From: CAZKTF01 sp964555565 | GTDB taxonomy: Bacteria > Planctomycetota > JAJSAM01 > JAKLKS01 | DNA length: 34,716 nucleotides | Assembly: GCA_964555565.1 (NCBI GenBank) | Contig: CAZKTF010000009.1 | Location: 1-34,716 of the forward strand | Direction of reading: 5' to 3' | Part shown: piece by piece, positions 8,190-15,514 of the stretch | Layout of the letters: every line of letters begins with the position of its first letter | Numbering within the stretch: position 1 is the first letter of the stretch | The notes under the pieces: model-generated | What the model saw: only the letters and a program-made list of their open reading frames with translations | Databases searched by the model: none | What the model was told of the DNA's origin: nothing | Translations under genes and position numbers: made by a program

Positions 8190-8867
8190 TCACTTCTTCC
8201 TGCCGTACCTCGCGAGCCTGAGGTCGCCGTCCCTCACGAGCCCGACCCCGGGGGCGTAGTGCTTGTGGTCCTTCGAGGCGGGCTCGAGGGCGTTCGTCTC
8301 CTCGACGTCCAGGACCTTCTCGAACTTCCCCGCCGGCGTCTCCACCGTCCCCGTCAGGCCGACGACCTCCCCGCGATCCATGGCCACCCCGGGCGCGACC
8401 TCCTGGCAGTACCGGGCCCCCAGCAGCGCGGTGCCGGGCATGATCATCCCGAAGCGCGCGCCCTTCTCGCCGTGGAGCCACGCGCCTCCCGCGTCCTCGC
8501 CGAAGTAGAAGACGCTGTTCGTCCGCCTGCAGATCGCGAAGTAGTTGCGCGACACCTCGGATTCCTTCCCGTCCACGGTCTCCCGCTCCTCCACGACCCT
8601 CGTCTCGATCCCCCCGACCTTCCTCGTCTCGTCGAGGACGGTGACGGTGAGCTCCACCTTCTTCTCGCCGTCCTTGCCCTCGAGCACGAGGACGTACCCG
8701 GGTTCCAGGATGAAGTACGGGTTCCTGCCGGTGGACGACAGGTCCTTCTCGTCCAGGAGGAACGTGTCCGTGAACGCCCGCTTCCCGGGGTCCTCGCGGG
8801 CACCCTGCCCGAGGGCCAGGGGGACGATGGCCACGGCCAGGACGGCGACCAGCGCGATTCGCCTCAT
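8190..8867 (-). CDS. Conserved secreted protein of unknown function
   Basis: The 225-aa product has a signal peptide (1-20, ending LALGQG) and a mature beta-rich domain. Its pattern is NPYFILEPGYVLVLEG, a VVEERETVDGKE strand pair, VFYFGED, a GMIMPG turn and the ending HKHYAPGVGLVRDGDL. I recognise this pattern from secreted hypothetical proteins in actinobacteria and other soil bacteria with no known role. GAGGTCGAGATG gives a reasonable ribosome site. It lies 40 bases upstream of the UbiA-type gene, in the same direction. No catalytic motif is seen. Confidence 0.7.
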   Translation of the reverse strand: MRRIALVAVLAVAIVPLALGQGAREDPGKRAFTDTFLLDEKDLSSTGRNPYFILEPGYVLVLEGKDGEKKVELTVTVLDETRKVGGIETRVVEERETVDGKESEVSRNYFAICRRTNSVFYFGEDAGGAWLHGEKGARFGMIMPGTALLGARYCQEVAPGVAMDRGEVVGLTGTVETPAGKFEKVLDVEETNALEPASKDHKHYAPGVGLVRDGDLRLARYGRKK

Positions 8868-8940
8868 CTCGACCTCCTCGATCCCGTGCCGGCGCGCCCC
8901 GACCGGCCGCGTCCGGCATCGCCTTCGGACCCGTCGATGT

Positions 8941-10113
8941 TCACCCGAAGAGCGCGAGCGACGACGTGAACCCGTGGAGGAAGTTTCTGGGACCCACGGG
9001 GCCGATCTCCCCGCTGCAGAAGAACCCCGCCATCGGCACGGGGCCCATCTTCTCGCGCAGGATCCCGAGGTCGTGGTCGGGGACGCCGAAGAGGTGGGTC
9101 CCCCGCCCCCCGCAGGAGAAGACGAGGGCGGCCCCGGGCTTCCCCGCCCGCATCTCCTCGTCGAGGAGCGCCTCCAGGTCCTCCCGCGCGGTGGAGGCGT
9201 CGCGGAGCTGGAACTGCACCGTCTGGCCCAGGCGGACGTGGTCGCCCACCACGATGGAGCCGTCCTCGGGGACCAGCGCCATGAGGTTGCGGATGAGGAA
9301 GTCCCCGCGGCGGAACTCCGCGCGGGCCTCGTGGGCCACGCGCCCGATGTGCAGGTTTGTGCGGAAGAGCGCCTGGTCCGCCTCGGGGAGGGCGGCGAAG
9401 GTCTCCTGGAGCGCCGCGGCGGCAGGCTTCCCCGCGAGCGTCCGGATCCGCGGCCCCTCGGCCGAGGTCACGACGAACCTCCGCCCGATGGGGCGGCAGC
9501 CCTGCGAGACGAGCGGGCGGACGCGGACGTCCCCGGTGACCGCGAACCCGGCGGCGCCGCCGGAGAAGGACCGGTCGTCGAGCCAGAGGACGTGGCGGCC
9601 GGGGCGGTCCCCGCCGCTCGCCAGCCCGCCCAGGGCCGGGCGGCCCGGGTAGGCCACGTTGAGCGCCTCGAGGAGGGCGTCCCCGTCGAGGGAGAACGGG
9701 TCCGCGAGGAGGAGGAACACGGGCGCCGGCTCCCGCGGGACCCCGAGGACCCGCTCCGTGTCCGCGGACCCGCCGATCCCCTCCAGCCCCTCCTGGTCGA
9801 GGGAGAAGGGACGGAGGCCCACCCCCGGGAGGCGCGCCAGGAGGAGGGCGGCGGAACGCCCGTCCTCGCGCTCGCCGCCGCTCTCGATGACGCCGCCGCC
9901 GGAGCAGCCGAGGAGGTGGCGGGCGCCGGTGAGCCGGCGCACGACCGCGCCCGCGTCCGCGACCCCGCGCCCGAAGTCCGGCGTCAGGAAGAGGAAGGCC
10001 GCGTCGGGCGGGCCCTCCCCCGGGAGCGAGGCCACGGCCCGCTCCGAGACCTCGCGCAGGACCTCCGGGAGGTCGGGCCCGGTCGCGGCGGCGCTCGCGA
10101 AGGCGGGAGGCAT
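8941..10113 (-). CDS. FIST-domain protein (FIST N + FIST C)
   Basis: This is a 390-aa soluble protein covering both FIST domains. The N-terminal half includes AAFLFLTPDFG, HLLGCSGGGVIESG (near 88-101) and RPALGGLASGGD. The C-terminal half includes DFLIRNLMALVPEDGSIVVGD, ALVFSCGGRG (near 340) and AGFFCSGEIGPVG near the end. FIST domains are thought to bind small ligands such as amino acids and usually occur in sensory proteins; here the domain stands alone. It is the first large gene of the leftward series and is separated from the next gene by 73 bases. Confidence 0.88.
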   Translation of the reverse strand: MPPAFASAAATGPDLPEVLREVSERAVASLPGEGPPDAAFLFLTPDFGRGVADAGAVVRRLTGARHLLGCSGGGVIESGGEREDGRSAALLLARLPGVGLRPFSLDQEGLEGIGGSADTERVLGVPREPAPVFLLLADPFSLDGDALLEALNVAYPGRPALGGLASGGDRPGRHVLWLDDRSFSGGAAGFAVTGDVRVRPLVSQGCRPIGRRFVVTSAEGPRIRTLAGKPAAAALQETFAALPEADQALFRTNLHIGRVAHEARAEFRRGDFLIRNLMALVPEDGSIVVGDHVRLGQTVQFQLRDASTAREDLEALLDEEMRAGKPGAALVFSCGGRGTHLFGVPDHDLGILREKMGPVPMAGFFCSGEIGPVGPRNFLHGFTSSLALFG

Positions 10114-10165
10114 GGCCCGATTCTGGCGCGGCCGGCCGCCGGGGCCGGACGAATTGCCTACGCCC

Positions 10166-10390
10166 CTATCGCTTGCCGAGCCAGGCGACGACGAGGCTCG
10201 CGAAGAGGGCCAGCCCGGCCCCCCGCAGGAGCGAGGGGCTCGCGGTCAGGAACCCGCCGATGGCGAGGCCGGCCGCCGTGCCGGCGCAGAGCGAGGCGAG
10301 CATCACCGCGCGGTAGGTCGCCGCGGGGAGGGTGACCGTCTCGATCTCCTCCCCCTCGGGCTCCTCCTCCCCGGGCGGCGGCTCGGCCAT
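10166..10390 (-). CDS. Small two-helix membrane protein, unknown function
   Basis: This 74-aa protein has an acidic N-terminus (residues 1-17, Glu/Pro-rich) and two hydrophobic segments (about 27-47 and 52-69), ending LGKR. The ATG at 10390 is the natural start. No family was recognised. It is divergent from the phosphatase-superfamily gene at 10444 and upstream of the FIST gene. The 53 bases between the divergent starts must hold both promoters. Confidence 0.55.
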   Translation of the reverse strand: MAEPPPGEEEPEGEEIETVTLPAATYRAVMLASLCAGTAAGLAIGGFLTASPSLLRGAGLALFASLVVAWLGKR

Positions 10391-10443
10391 GGGGATGAGT
10401 GTACGGCGCGAGGCGTCCCCGGCGTCTGTAGGATGGTCCCCCC

Positions 10444-11835
10444 GTGCGCAAGGTCCTCCTGCTCGACGTGGTCGGGCTCACGCCCCGGCTCCTCCGGCAC
10501 GCCCCCGCCCTGGGGGCGCTCGCGCGGGAGGGCTTCGCGGCCCCGCTCCGCCCGGTCGCGCCGGCGGTCACCTGCAGCGCGCAGTCCACGATGCTCACCG
10601 GGCTCCCCCCGCAGGGGCACGGGGTCGTCGGGAACGGCTGGTACTTCCGCGATCTCGGGGAGGTCCTCTTCTGGCGGCAGTCGAACCGGCTCGTCTCCGG
10701 CGAGAAGGTCTGGGAGGCGGCGCGGCGCCTCCGGCCGGGGACGACCTGCGCGAACCTCTTCTGGTGGTTCGCCATGGGGGCCACGACCGACGTCACGGTG
10801 ACGCCGCGGCCGGCCTACCCGGCCGACGGGCGGAAGGTCCCCGACGTGTACACGCGCCCCCCGGGGCTGCGCGACGCGCTCGTGCGCTCGCTTGGGGAGT
10901 TCCCGCTCTTCCGGTTCTGGGGGCCGGGGGCGGACATCTCCTCCACGCGGTGGATCGCGGCCGCCGCCGAGAAGGTCCTCCGCGAGACCGACCCCGATCT
11001 CCTCATGGTCTACCTCCCGCACCTCGACTACCCGCTCCAGCGGCTCGGCCCGGGCGACCGCTCGATCCCGGCGGAGGTCGCCGCCGTGGACGCGGCGGCG
11101 AAGCCCCTTCTCGACCTCGCGCGCGAGCGGGGCCGGGCCGTGGTCGTCGTGAGCGAGTACGGGGTCGGCCCGGTCTCCGGGGCGCTCTTCCCGAACCGCG
11201 TCCTCAGGGAGGCCGGGCTCCTGGAGGTCCACGCCAACGCCACGGGGGAGCACCTCGACCCGCTGGCCTCGCGGGCCTTCGCGGTGGTCGATCACCAGGC
11301 CTGCCACGTCTACGCGGCGGACGACGCGGCGCGCGCCGCGGCGCGCGAGGCCCTCGCCTCCCTCCCCGGGGTGGGGGCCGCCTTCGAGGGGAAGGCGCGG
11401 GCCGAGGTGGGGCTCGACCACCCGAGGGCGGGCGACCTGGTCCTCTTCTCCGCCCCCGACCGCTGGTTCGCCTACTACCACTGGCTCGACGACTCCCGCG
11501 CGCCGGACTACGCCCGCACCGTGGACATCCACAGGAAGCCGGGCTACGACCCCGTGGAGCTGTTCCTCGACCCGGCGAAGCCGATGCTCCGCGCCCGCAT
11601 CGCCGCCAAGGTCGCCGCGCGGAAGGTGGGCTTCCGCAACCTCCTCGACGTGGTCCCGCTCGACGCCTCGCTCGTGAAGGGCTCCCACGGCCTCGCCGGG
11701 CCCGCCGGGGAGGACGGGCCGCTCGTCGCGGCGTCCGACCCGGCCCTGGCCCCGGCCGCCGCGGACGCGGCGGGGGTGAAGGACTTGGTGCTCCGGGCCA
11801 TGGGCCTCCTCCCCCCCGGCCGGAACCCGGCGTGA
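10444..11835 (+). CDS. Alkaline-phosphatase-superfamily phosphodiesterase, EboF-like
   Basis: The 463-aa product starts at GTG and opens RKVLLLDVVGLTPRLL, the metal-binding Asp segment of the alkaline phosphatase/nucleotide pyrophosphatase fold. PAVTCSAQSTMLTG carries the likely Thr/Ser nucleophile. YLPHLDYPLQRLG holds Asp/His metal ligands, VVSEYGV and VVDHQACHVY are further conserved segments, and GSHG lies near the C-terminus. The start and GLPPQGHGVVGNGWYFR resemble EboF, the nucleotide-pyrophosphatase-like member of the ebo export cluster, but no other ebo gene except the UbiA-type gene on the other strand is nearby. Its substrate is unknown. The stop overlaps or nearly touches the next gene. 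Confidence 0.8.
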   Translation: MRKVLLLDVVGLTPRLLRHAPALGALAREGFAAPLRPVAPAVTCSAQSTMLTGLPPQGHGVVGNGWYFRDLGEVLFWRQSNRLVSGEKVWEAARRLRPGTTCANLFWWFAMGATTDVTVTPRPAYPADGRKVPDVYTRPPGLRDALVRSLGEFPLFRFWGPGADISSTRWIAAAAEKVLRETDPDLLMVYLPHLDYPLQRLGPGDRSIPAEVAAVDAAAKPLLDLARERGRAVVVVSEYGVGPVSGALFPNRVLREAGLLEVHANATGEHLDPLASRAFAVVDHQACHVYAADDAARAAAREALASLPGVGAAFEGKARAEVGLDHPRAGDLVLFSAPDRWFAYYHWLDDSRAPDYARTVDIHRKPGYDPVELFLDPAKPMLRARIAAKVAARKVGFRNLLDVVPLDASLVKGSHGLAGPAGEDGPLVAASDPALAPAAADAAGVKDLVLRAMGLLPPGRNPA

Positions 11836-11855
11836 GGGGGGCGGGTTCCAGCGGC

Positions 11856-12623
11856 GTGAGGATCGCGATCCCCCGTCCGGTCCGGGTGACGGGGGCTGCC
11901 CTGGCCCTGGCCGCCGCCGCGGCGGCCGCCGTCCCCGCCGCCGTGCCGCCCGCCGCCGCCCGCGAGGAGTTCGCCAAGCGGGAGGACCGGCAGTGCATCT
12001 TCTGCCACCTCGCGGAGAAGGGCGGGGGGCCCCGGAACGAGAACGGGAAACTCTTCGAGGCCAACGGGTTCACCTTCGCGAGGGACACCTGGAGCGGGGA
12101 GCCGGCGAAGGCGGCCTACCGGCGCGCCGTGGCGGCCTACCGCGCGACCCACTACGCGGAGGTGGCCCGGATCCTCCTGGACCTCCGCAGGAGCGAGAAG
12201 ACCCCCGGGGGCGCGGCGCTGCTCGCCGACCTCGAGGAGAAGCTCCGGCCCTTCGCCCCGGCCTGGCTCCGGGCCTCGAAGCGGAACCTCGCGGGGACCG
12301 CGGCGCAGCGCGCCGTGGGGCTGGAGTACCTCCTCCGCCTCCTCCGGGAGTGCCCGGGCACGCCGGAGGCGAAGGAGGGCGAGGGGATCCTCGCGGGGCT
12401 CCGGAAGGACGCGAGGAACGCCGAGGCCATCGCCGCCGCCGAGAAGGCCGAGGAAGGCCGCCTCCGCTACCTCGCGGCCCGCCTCCTCGAGGAGACCGGC
12501 GACCGCGAGGGGGCGAAGAAGGGCTACCGCGCCGTCGTCGATGGCTGGCCCGCCACCTCCGCCGCCCGCGAGGCGAAGGAGCGGCTCGACGCGACGGAGG
12601 CCCCGCCCGCGAAGAAGGGGTGA
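11856..12623 (+). CDS. Periplasmic CXXCH (monohaem c-type) protein with TPR-like C-terminus
   Basis: With GTG 11856 as start the product has 255 aa; GTG 11832 is in frame and would overlap the previous stop (GTGA), so either is possible. The signal peptide is a long Ala/Val stretch ending PPAAARE. The haem c motif CIFCH follows soon after, in EDRQCIFCHLAEKGGG and then ENGKLFEANGF. The remainder is alpha-helical, and the last 50 residues (YLAARLLEETGDREGAKKGY) look like a tetratricopeptide-type helix pair. One haem and helical repeats suggest a periplasmic electron carrier or haem-tethered scaffold; the partner is unknown. It is probably cotranscribed with the phosphodiesterase gene before it. 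Confidence 0.75.
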   Translation: MRIAIPRPVRVTGAALALAAAAAAAVPAAVPPAAAREEFAKREDRQCIFCHLAEKGGGPRNENGKLFEANGFTFARDTWSGEPAKAAYRRAVAAYRATHYAEVARILLDLRRSEKTPGGAALLADLEEKLRPFAPAWLRASKRNLAGTAAQRAVGLEYLLRLLRECPGTPEAKEGEGILAGLRKDARNAEAIAAAEKAEEGRLRYLAARLLEETGDREGAKKGYRAVVDGWPATSAAREAKERLDATEAPPAKKG

Positions 12624-12677
12624 GCCGGCGCGCCGGGGCCGGAATCCACGGTCGGGGGCCGCGCTAGGATCACGGCC

Positions 12678-13121
12678 GTGGAGGATGTCTCGGGGAGTGC
12701 GGGTGCTGCAGCGGCTCCGGCTCGTTGCCGCGCCCTCCGCCGTGCCATGCCCTACCTGGTCCTCGGGCTCCTCGTCCTCGGGGGCGTCGGCCTGGCCCTC
12801 CTTCCGCTCGGCGAGGAGGAGGGGGTCGAGTGGGGCCTGCAATCGCTCCAGAGGACGGCGAGCGGAGAAGAGGTCTACTACGTCGTCCCCCGGACACCGC
12901 TGGCACGCGCGCTGGTCCGGTGGGGGCTGGCGTCGCTCGAGCCGCTCGCCGTCCACAGGGGGAAGGACTTCACCCGCTATCCCCACCTGGGGATGCGGGG
13001 GCGTGAGTACCAGCCGGGCCAGGGACCCAACGGCTCCGCGGGGGTCATGCACCTCTCCGAGATCTGGCTGGACGAGGCGGCGATGCGTCGAATCTACGAC
13101 CCGCGGCCCGGGCCGCGCTAG
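12678..13121 (+). CDS. Hypothetical single-pass membrane protein
   Basis: This 147-aa frame starts at GTG (12678), with an in-frame ATG at 12747 as alternative. It has one transmembrane segment (about 25-44) and a polar C-terminal domain containing YYVVPRTPLARALVRWG, RYPHLGMRGREY and MHLSEIWLDEAAMRRIYD. No family was recognised. Codon usage is less GC-extreme than in the genes to its left, and it sits at the edge of the accessory region. It is a plausible real gene but could be a recent acquisition or fragment. Confidence 0.5.
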   Translation: MEDVSGSAGAAAAPARCRALRRAMPYLVLGLLVLGGVGLALLPLGEEEGVEWGLQSLQRTASGEEVYYVVPRTPLARALVRWGLASLEPLAVHRGKDFTRYPHLGMRGREYQPGQGPNGSAGVMHLSEIWLDEAAMRRIYDPRPGPR

Positions 13122-13146
13122 TCCCGGTTCCGCTCCCTGAGCGGCC

Positions 13147-13182
13147 GGCTCCCCGGGCGCCACCCTCTTGCGGAGCACCCTC
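13147..13182 (+). repeat. Dispersed repeat, copy A
   Basis: This stretch contains GGCTCCCCGGGCGCCACCCT followed by CTTGCGGAGC. It closely matches the copies at 18564-18600 and 19374-19410 in the same orientation. The 75-base gap between convergent genes holds nothing else. Confidence 0.6.
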
Positions 13183-13196
13183 CGTCGGCATGCAGG

Positions 13197-13439
13197 TCAG
13201 AGGCTCTTCCCCTTCTCTGCCTGACCGCGGAGGAGGAAGGTCTTCGGGTACTTCCCGTCGCCGCAAACCTTGAAGGAGCCGAAGTCCTTGAACCACGGGC
13301 CCTCGGGGGCCTCGGGTTCCGACTCCCTCCAGAGTCGGAGTTGCCAGAGGTCCTCGGCGGCGATCTTCCGCTCCCGCACGCGGTCGAAGAGGTGGTCGCG
13401 CAGGGCGGGCGGGAGGTCGGTCCACTGGATCCTCGGCAC
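13197..13439 (-). CDS. Small protein coupled to a ribbon-helix-helix gene (candidate toxin)
   Basis: The predicted 80-aa protein starts at GTG 13439 and overlaps the preceding TAG by one base (TAGTG), so translation is coupled. It opens MPRIQWTDLPPALRDHLFDR and contains WRESEPEAPEGPWFKDFGSF and KVCGDGKYPKTFLL. I have a recollection of similar short proteins paired with a CopG-like regulator in metagenome-derived genomes, without assigned function. Trp/Phe-rich segments and a single Cys are visible, but no known toxin catalytic motif. Position after an RHH gene suggests a toxin; an accessory antitoxin is equally possible. Confidence 0.6.
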   Translation of the reverse strand: MPRIQWTDLPPALRDHLFDRVRERKIAAEDLWQLRLWRESEPEAPEGPWFKDFGSFKVCGDGKYPKTFLLRGQAEKGKSL

Positions 13440-13696
13440 TACTCGCCGAAGGTCAGGCGGGCCAGCTCCTCCTTGAGGCGTCGCTGCTCGGCGGCGTCCT
13501 CGGAGCGCGCCAGGCGGTCGGCCAGATCGAGGAAGCGCTTCTTCTCCGCCTCGCGGGCGGCAAGGCCCGCCTCGACCAGATCAACCAGGACGCGGCTGGC
13601 GCTCGTCCGCCCCGCCTTCGCCAGGGACCGGACGCGGCGGGCCGTCTTCGAGGGGAGGGTTACGCTCTGCCGCAGCGGCTTCTCGGTGGTGGACAT
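13439..13696 (-). CDS. Ribbon-helix-helix (CopG/MetJ-like) regulator, candidate antitoxin
   Basis: The ATG at 13696 gives 85 aa. The open frame runs 16 codons further upstream, but that segment lies across the promoter-like sequence. Residues 8-35 (LRQSVTLPSKTARRVRSLAK, then SASRVLVDLVEAGL) fit a beta-strand/helix/helix RHH DNA-binding fold, followed by a charged coiled coil of about 40 residues and the end LARLTFGE, which could wrap a partner. The 80-aa gene follows with a one-base overlap. A TATAGT at 13703-13708 places the transcription start at or near the ATG, and a 12-bp palindrome lies in the promoter spacer, suggesting autoregulation. Confidence 0.7.
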   Translation of the reverse strand: MSTTEKPLRQSVTLPSKTARRVRSLAKAGRTSASRVLVDLVEAGLAAREAEKKRFLDLADRLARSEDAAEQRRLKEELARLTFGE

Positions 13697-13702
13697 GGCA
13701 TC

Positions 13703-13724
13703 ACTATACACCACGGTGCACCGT
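13703..13724 (-). promoter_or_regulatory. Probable promoter with internal 12-bp palindromic operator for the RHH operon
   Basis: On the minus strand, TATAGT (13708 to 13703) ends six bases before the ATG at 13696. The perfect palindrome ACGGTGCACCGT (13713-13724) lies within the 17-base region upstream, where a -10/-35 spacer would be. The -35 position (TCCTGC) is poor. No Shine-Dalgarno separates TATAGT from the ATG, so a leaderless message is likely. RHH proteins bind such short palindromes, so this is the expected operator. Confidence 0.55.
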
Positions 13725-13740
13725 CGCAGGAGACCGGCCG

Positions 13741-13857
13741 TCATGCGAAGGGCACCGATTGGGTCTCCTCGCCGAAGACCTCGCGGTACTGCTCCCGCAG
13801 CTCCGGGACCGTCATGTCCCGGAGCGCCCGGATGCGGGCGGCCATGGTTTGCTTCAC
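13741..13857 (-). pseudogene. Truncated DUF2924 gene (N-terminal 38 codons only)
   Basis: A very strong ribosome site (AAAGGAGGTG) precedes GTG 13857; ATG 13845 is an alternative start. The 38-aa product reads MAARIRALRDMTVPELREQY then REVFGEETQS before three foreign residues and a stop. This matches the usual start of DUF2924 proteins, which continue for 100 or more residues with an Arg-rich RR-x-AW-R-Q helix that is missing here. DUF2924 genes normally sit beside a site-specific recombinase in phage-like or integrative elements; no recombinase is present. The break lies just before the promoter of the RHH operon, so that module probably replaced the rest of the gene. Confidence 0.6.
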
Positions 13858-13882
13858 GCGCACCTCCTTTCGGGGTCCCGGC

Positions 13883-14092
13883 TCACGGCCGACGCTCGGC
13901 CCGCGGCCGTTCACCCGGGGCACATGGAGGGGTCTGGTCCCCCGGCTCCTCAAGGTCCTTCTGCGGTGAACGGGGCGAGAGCGGTGTGCCCCCCGGGGAG
14001 CGGAGCCGGAGGTACCCGGTGGCGAGGATGGCGGCGACCTCCTGGTCGCGCTCCTCGGGGGTCATGGCGGCGGGGTCGAACGGGTCCTGCAT
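13883..14092 (-). CDS. Small mobile-element-associated protein upstream of the DUF2924 remnant
   Basis: The ATG at 14092 gives 69 aa. The N-terminal half, MQDPFDPAAMTPEERDQEVA then AILATGYLRLR, is the type of short leader protein found before DUF2924 and recombinase genes in integrative elements (recollection, not verified). The C-terminal half is Pro/Arg-rich and unstructured, ending ERPRAERRP. It ends 26 bases before the remnant's start and reads in the same direction. It may still be expressed but has lost its partners. Confidence 0.5.
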   Translation of the reverse strand: MQDPFDPAAMTPEERDQEVAAILATGYLRLRSPGGTPLSPRSPQKDLEEPGDQTPPCAPGERPRAERRP

Positions 14093-14240
14093 GGCGGCCT
14101 CCGGGCGGGGCCGGGGCGCGGGGATGCCTGCAGGTGCCGTCCGGGCGGGGCCGGAGACGGAGATGCCGCGGGCCCGCACAGGGCGGCACCCACGACGGCC
14201 TCCGGGCGACCCGGCCGGTTCGTCGTCTGGTGTTCAGGAT

Positions 14241-14261
14241 CGTGCGGCGTCGTGCCGCACG
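14241..14261. other. Perfect hairpin upstream of the mobile-element remnant
   Basis: The gap 14093-14423 contains no gene. It holds an 8-bp perfect stem (CGTGCGGC/GCCGCACG, loop GTCGT) at 14241-14261 and two direct copies of CCGGGCGGGGCCGG near 14100 and 14140. The hairpin has no T-run. It may mark the regulatory or end region of the decayed element on the minus strand. From about 14262 to 14420 the GC content drops (for example ACTACATACC), so promoters for the glycosidase gene at 14424 are probably here. Confidence 0.4.
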
Positions 14262-14423
14262 GCCCTACCTACTACATACCGGAAGCGGGCGCGAAACGCC
14301 GGAGCAGAGGGGCAGATGTTCCCGTGACGCGCCCACCTCGCGAGTATTCGGGCCGGCATTCGACTGCCCGAATCCCCGGGGAAACACTACGTCCAGAGAT
14401 GGGGCTGCGGTAGACCCAGTCGC

Positions 14424-15494
14424 ATGAAGCCATTCGTGGGCCTCGCCTTGATGGTCTGCTGCACCGGCGCCCTCGCGTCCCCGGTCCTCGTCAGCAAGGA
14501 CCCACTGCCGGATCCCCAGGTGCTCCGGGTCGACGGGGAGTGGTTCCTCTTCGGGACCGCGGCGAAGCCGTTCCTGCTGTACGGGGACTCCCTCAGCCCC
14601 GACAGGATGCGGCGGAAGGACCTCAAGCTCGACTACGGGTCCTGGCCCCACGAGGTCCTCCAGGTCTGGGGCTTCACGGTCTATGTGCACGACGACGGCG
14701 CGTACCACGCCTACGGCACGCTACACCTCGGCGACTTCCACACGGTCGTCGCCCACTTCCTGCCGGCGGCAGGGGAGAAGTGGTCGAAGGGGAACCCCAT
14801 CACGAAGTGGAGGATGACGAACGTCCTCCTCGGGGACGTCGCCGCGCGTGACTGGTACTACGAATCGAAGGTCGTGCGCGAGCCGGACGGCCCCCTCCAC
14901 CTCGTCTACTGCGTAGGCAACGGCCGGAACCAGAACGAGATCCGCGCCCAGCGGATGCGGAATCCGGGCGAGATTGATCGGCGCTTCGAGCCGCAGACCC
15001 TCCTGCGCCCCGACGGCTACCGGTCCGAGGACCGCAACGCCCCCGGCGGCCTCCAACTCGTCGAGGGCGCGAGCCTCACCCGCATCGGCGGCAAGTGGGT
15101 CCTCCTCTACAGCGTCGGCGACTACGCGCAGCCGACCTACAAGCTGGGCGTCGCCTACTCGGATCGCCTCGTCCCTCCCCGGGGAGAGTACTACCAGAAG
15201 GTCCTCGTCGCGGACCCGAAGCGGGTCTGGGGTAACGAGGGCAGGACCGACGAGGTGGCATACCTCCTGCAGTCGGCGCACCCCGACTGGCCGAACTTCT
15301 GCGGGGGCTCCGTGGCGGGACCGGGGCTCGGCAGCATCGTGGTCGATGAAGGGGTCTCCTGGCTCGTTTTCCATGGGTACAAACCCGACGACTCCCGCCG
15401 AGACCCGGGCGATCGGTTCGTGTGGCGGGTCCCGCTGCGGATCTCCATCGCAGACGACAGGCCGATGGCGGACTGGATCCGGGCGGAACTCTGA
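14424..15494 (+). CDS. Secreted GH43-like five-bladed beta-propeller glycosidase
   Basis: The 356-aa product has a signal peptide (1-18, cleavage after GALAS). Propeller-blade sequences of glycoside hydrolase family 43 type follow: LPDPQVLRVDGEWFLFGT supplies the N-terminal catalytic Asp, YYESKVVREPDGPLHLVYC the middle blade, and LVEGASLTRIGGKWVLLYS the likely general-acid Glu, ending with SWLVFHGYKPDD. GH43 enzymes remove arabinose or xylose units from plant polysaccharides; related families share the fold, so the substrate is uncertain. It converges with a GH5 gene 20 bases away; the two could act on the same polymer. GC is lower than in the flanking core genes, suggesting acquisition by transfer. 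Confidence 0.75.
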   Translation: MKPFVGLALMVCCTGALASPVLVSKDPLPDPQVLRVDGEWFLFGTAAKPFLLYGDSLSPDRMRRKDLKLDYGSWPHEVLQVWGFTVYVHDDGAYHAYGTLHLGDFHTVVAHFLPAAGEKWSKGNPITKWRMTNVLLGDVAARDWYYESKVVREPDGPLHLVYCVGNGRNQNEIRAQRMRNPGEIDRRFEPQTLLRPDGYRSEDRNAPGGLQLVEGASLTRIGGKWVLLYSVGDYAQPTYKLGVAYSDRLVPPRGEYYQKVLVADPKRVWGNEGRTDEVAYLLQSAHPDWPNFCGGSVAGPGLGSIVVDEGVSWLVFHGYKPDDSRRDPGDRFVWRVPLRISIADDRPMADWIRAEL

Positions 15495-15514
15495 GCCCAA
15501 GCTCGCCCGGAGGC

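Noticed and set aside
7208..11835. A complete ebo cluster, given a UbiA-type and an EboF-like gene
   Set aside because: They are on opposite strands, and no EboA, EboB, EboD or EboE homologue is visible between or around them.
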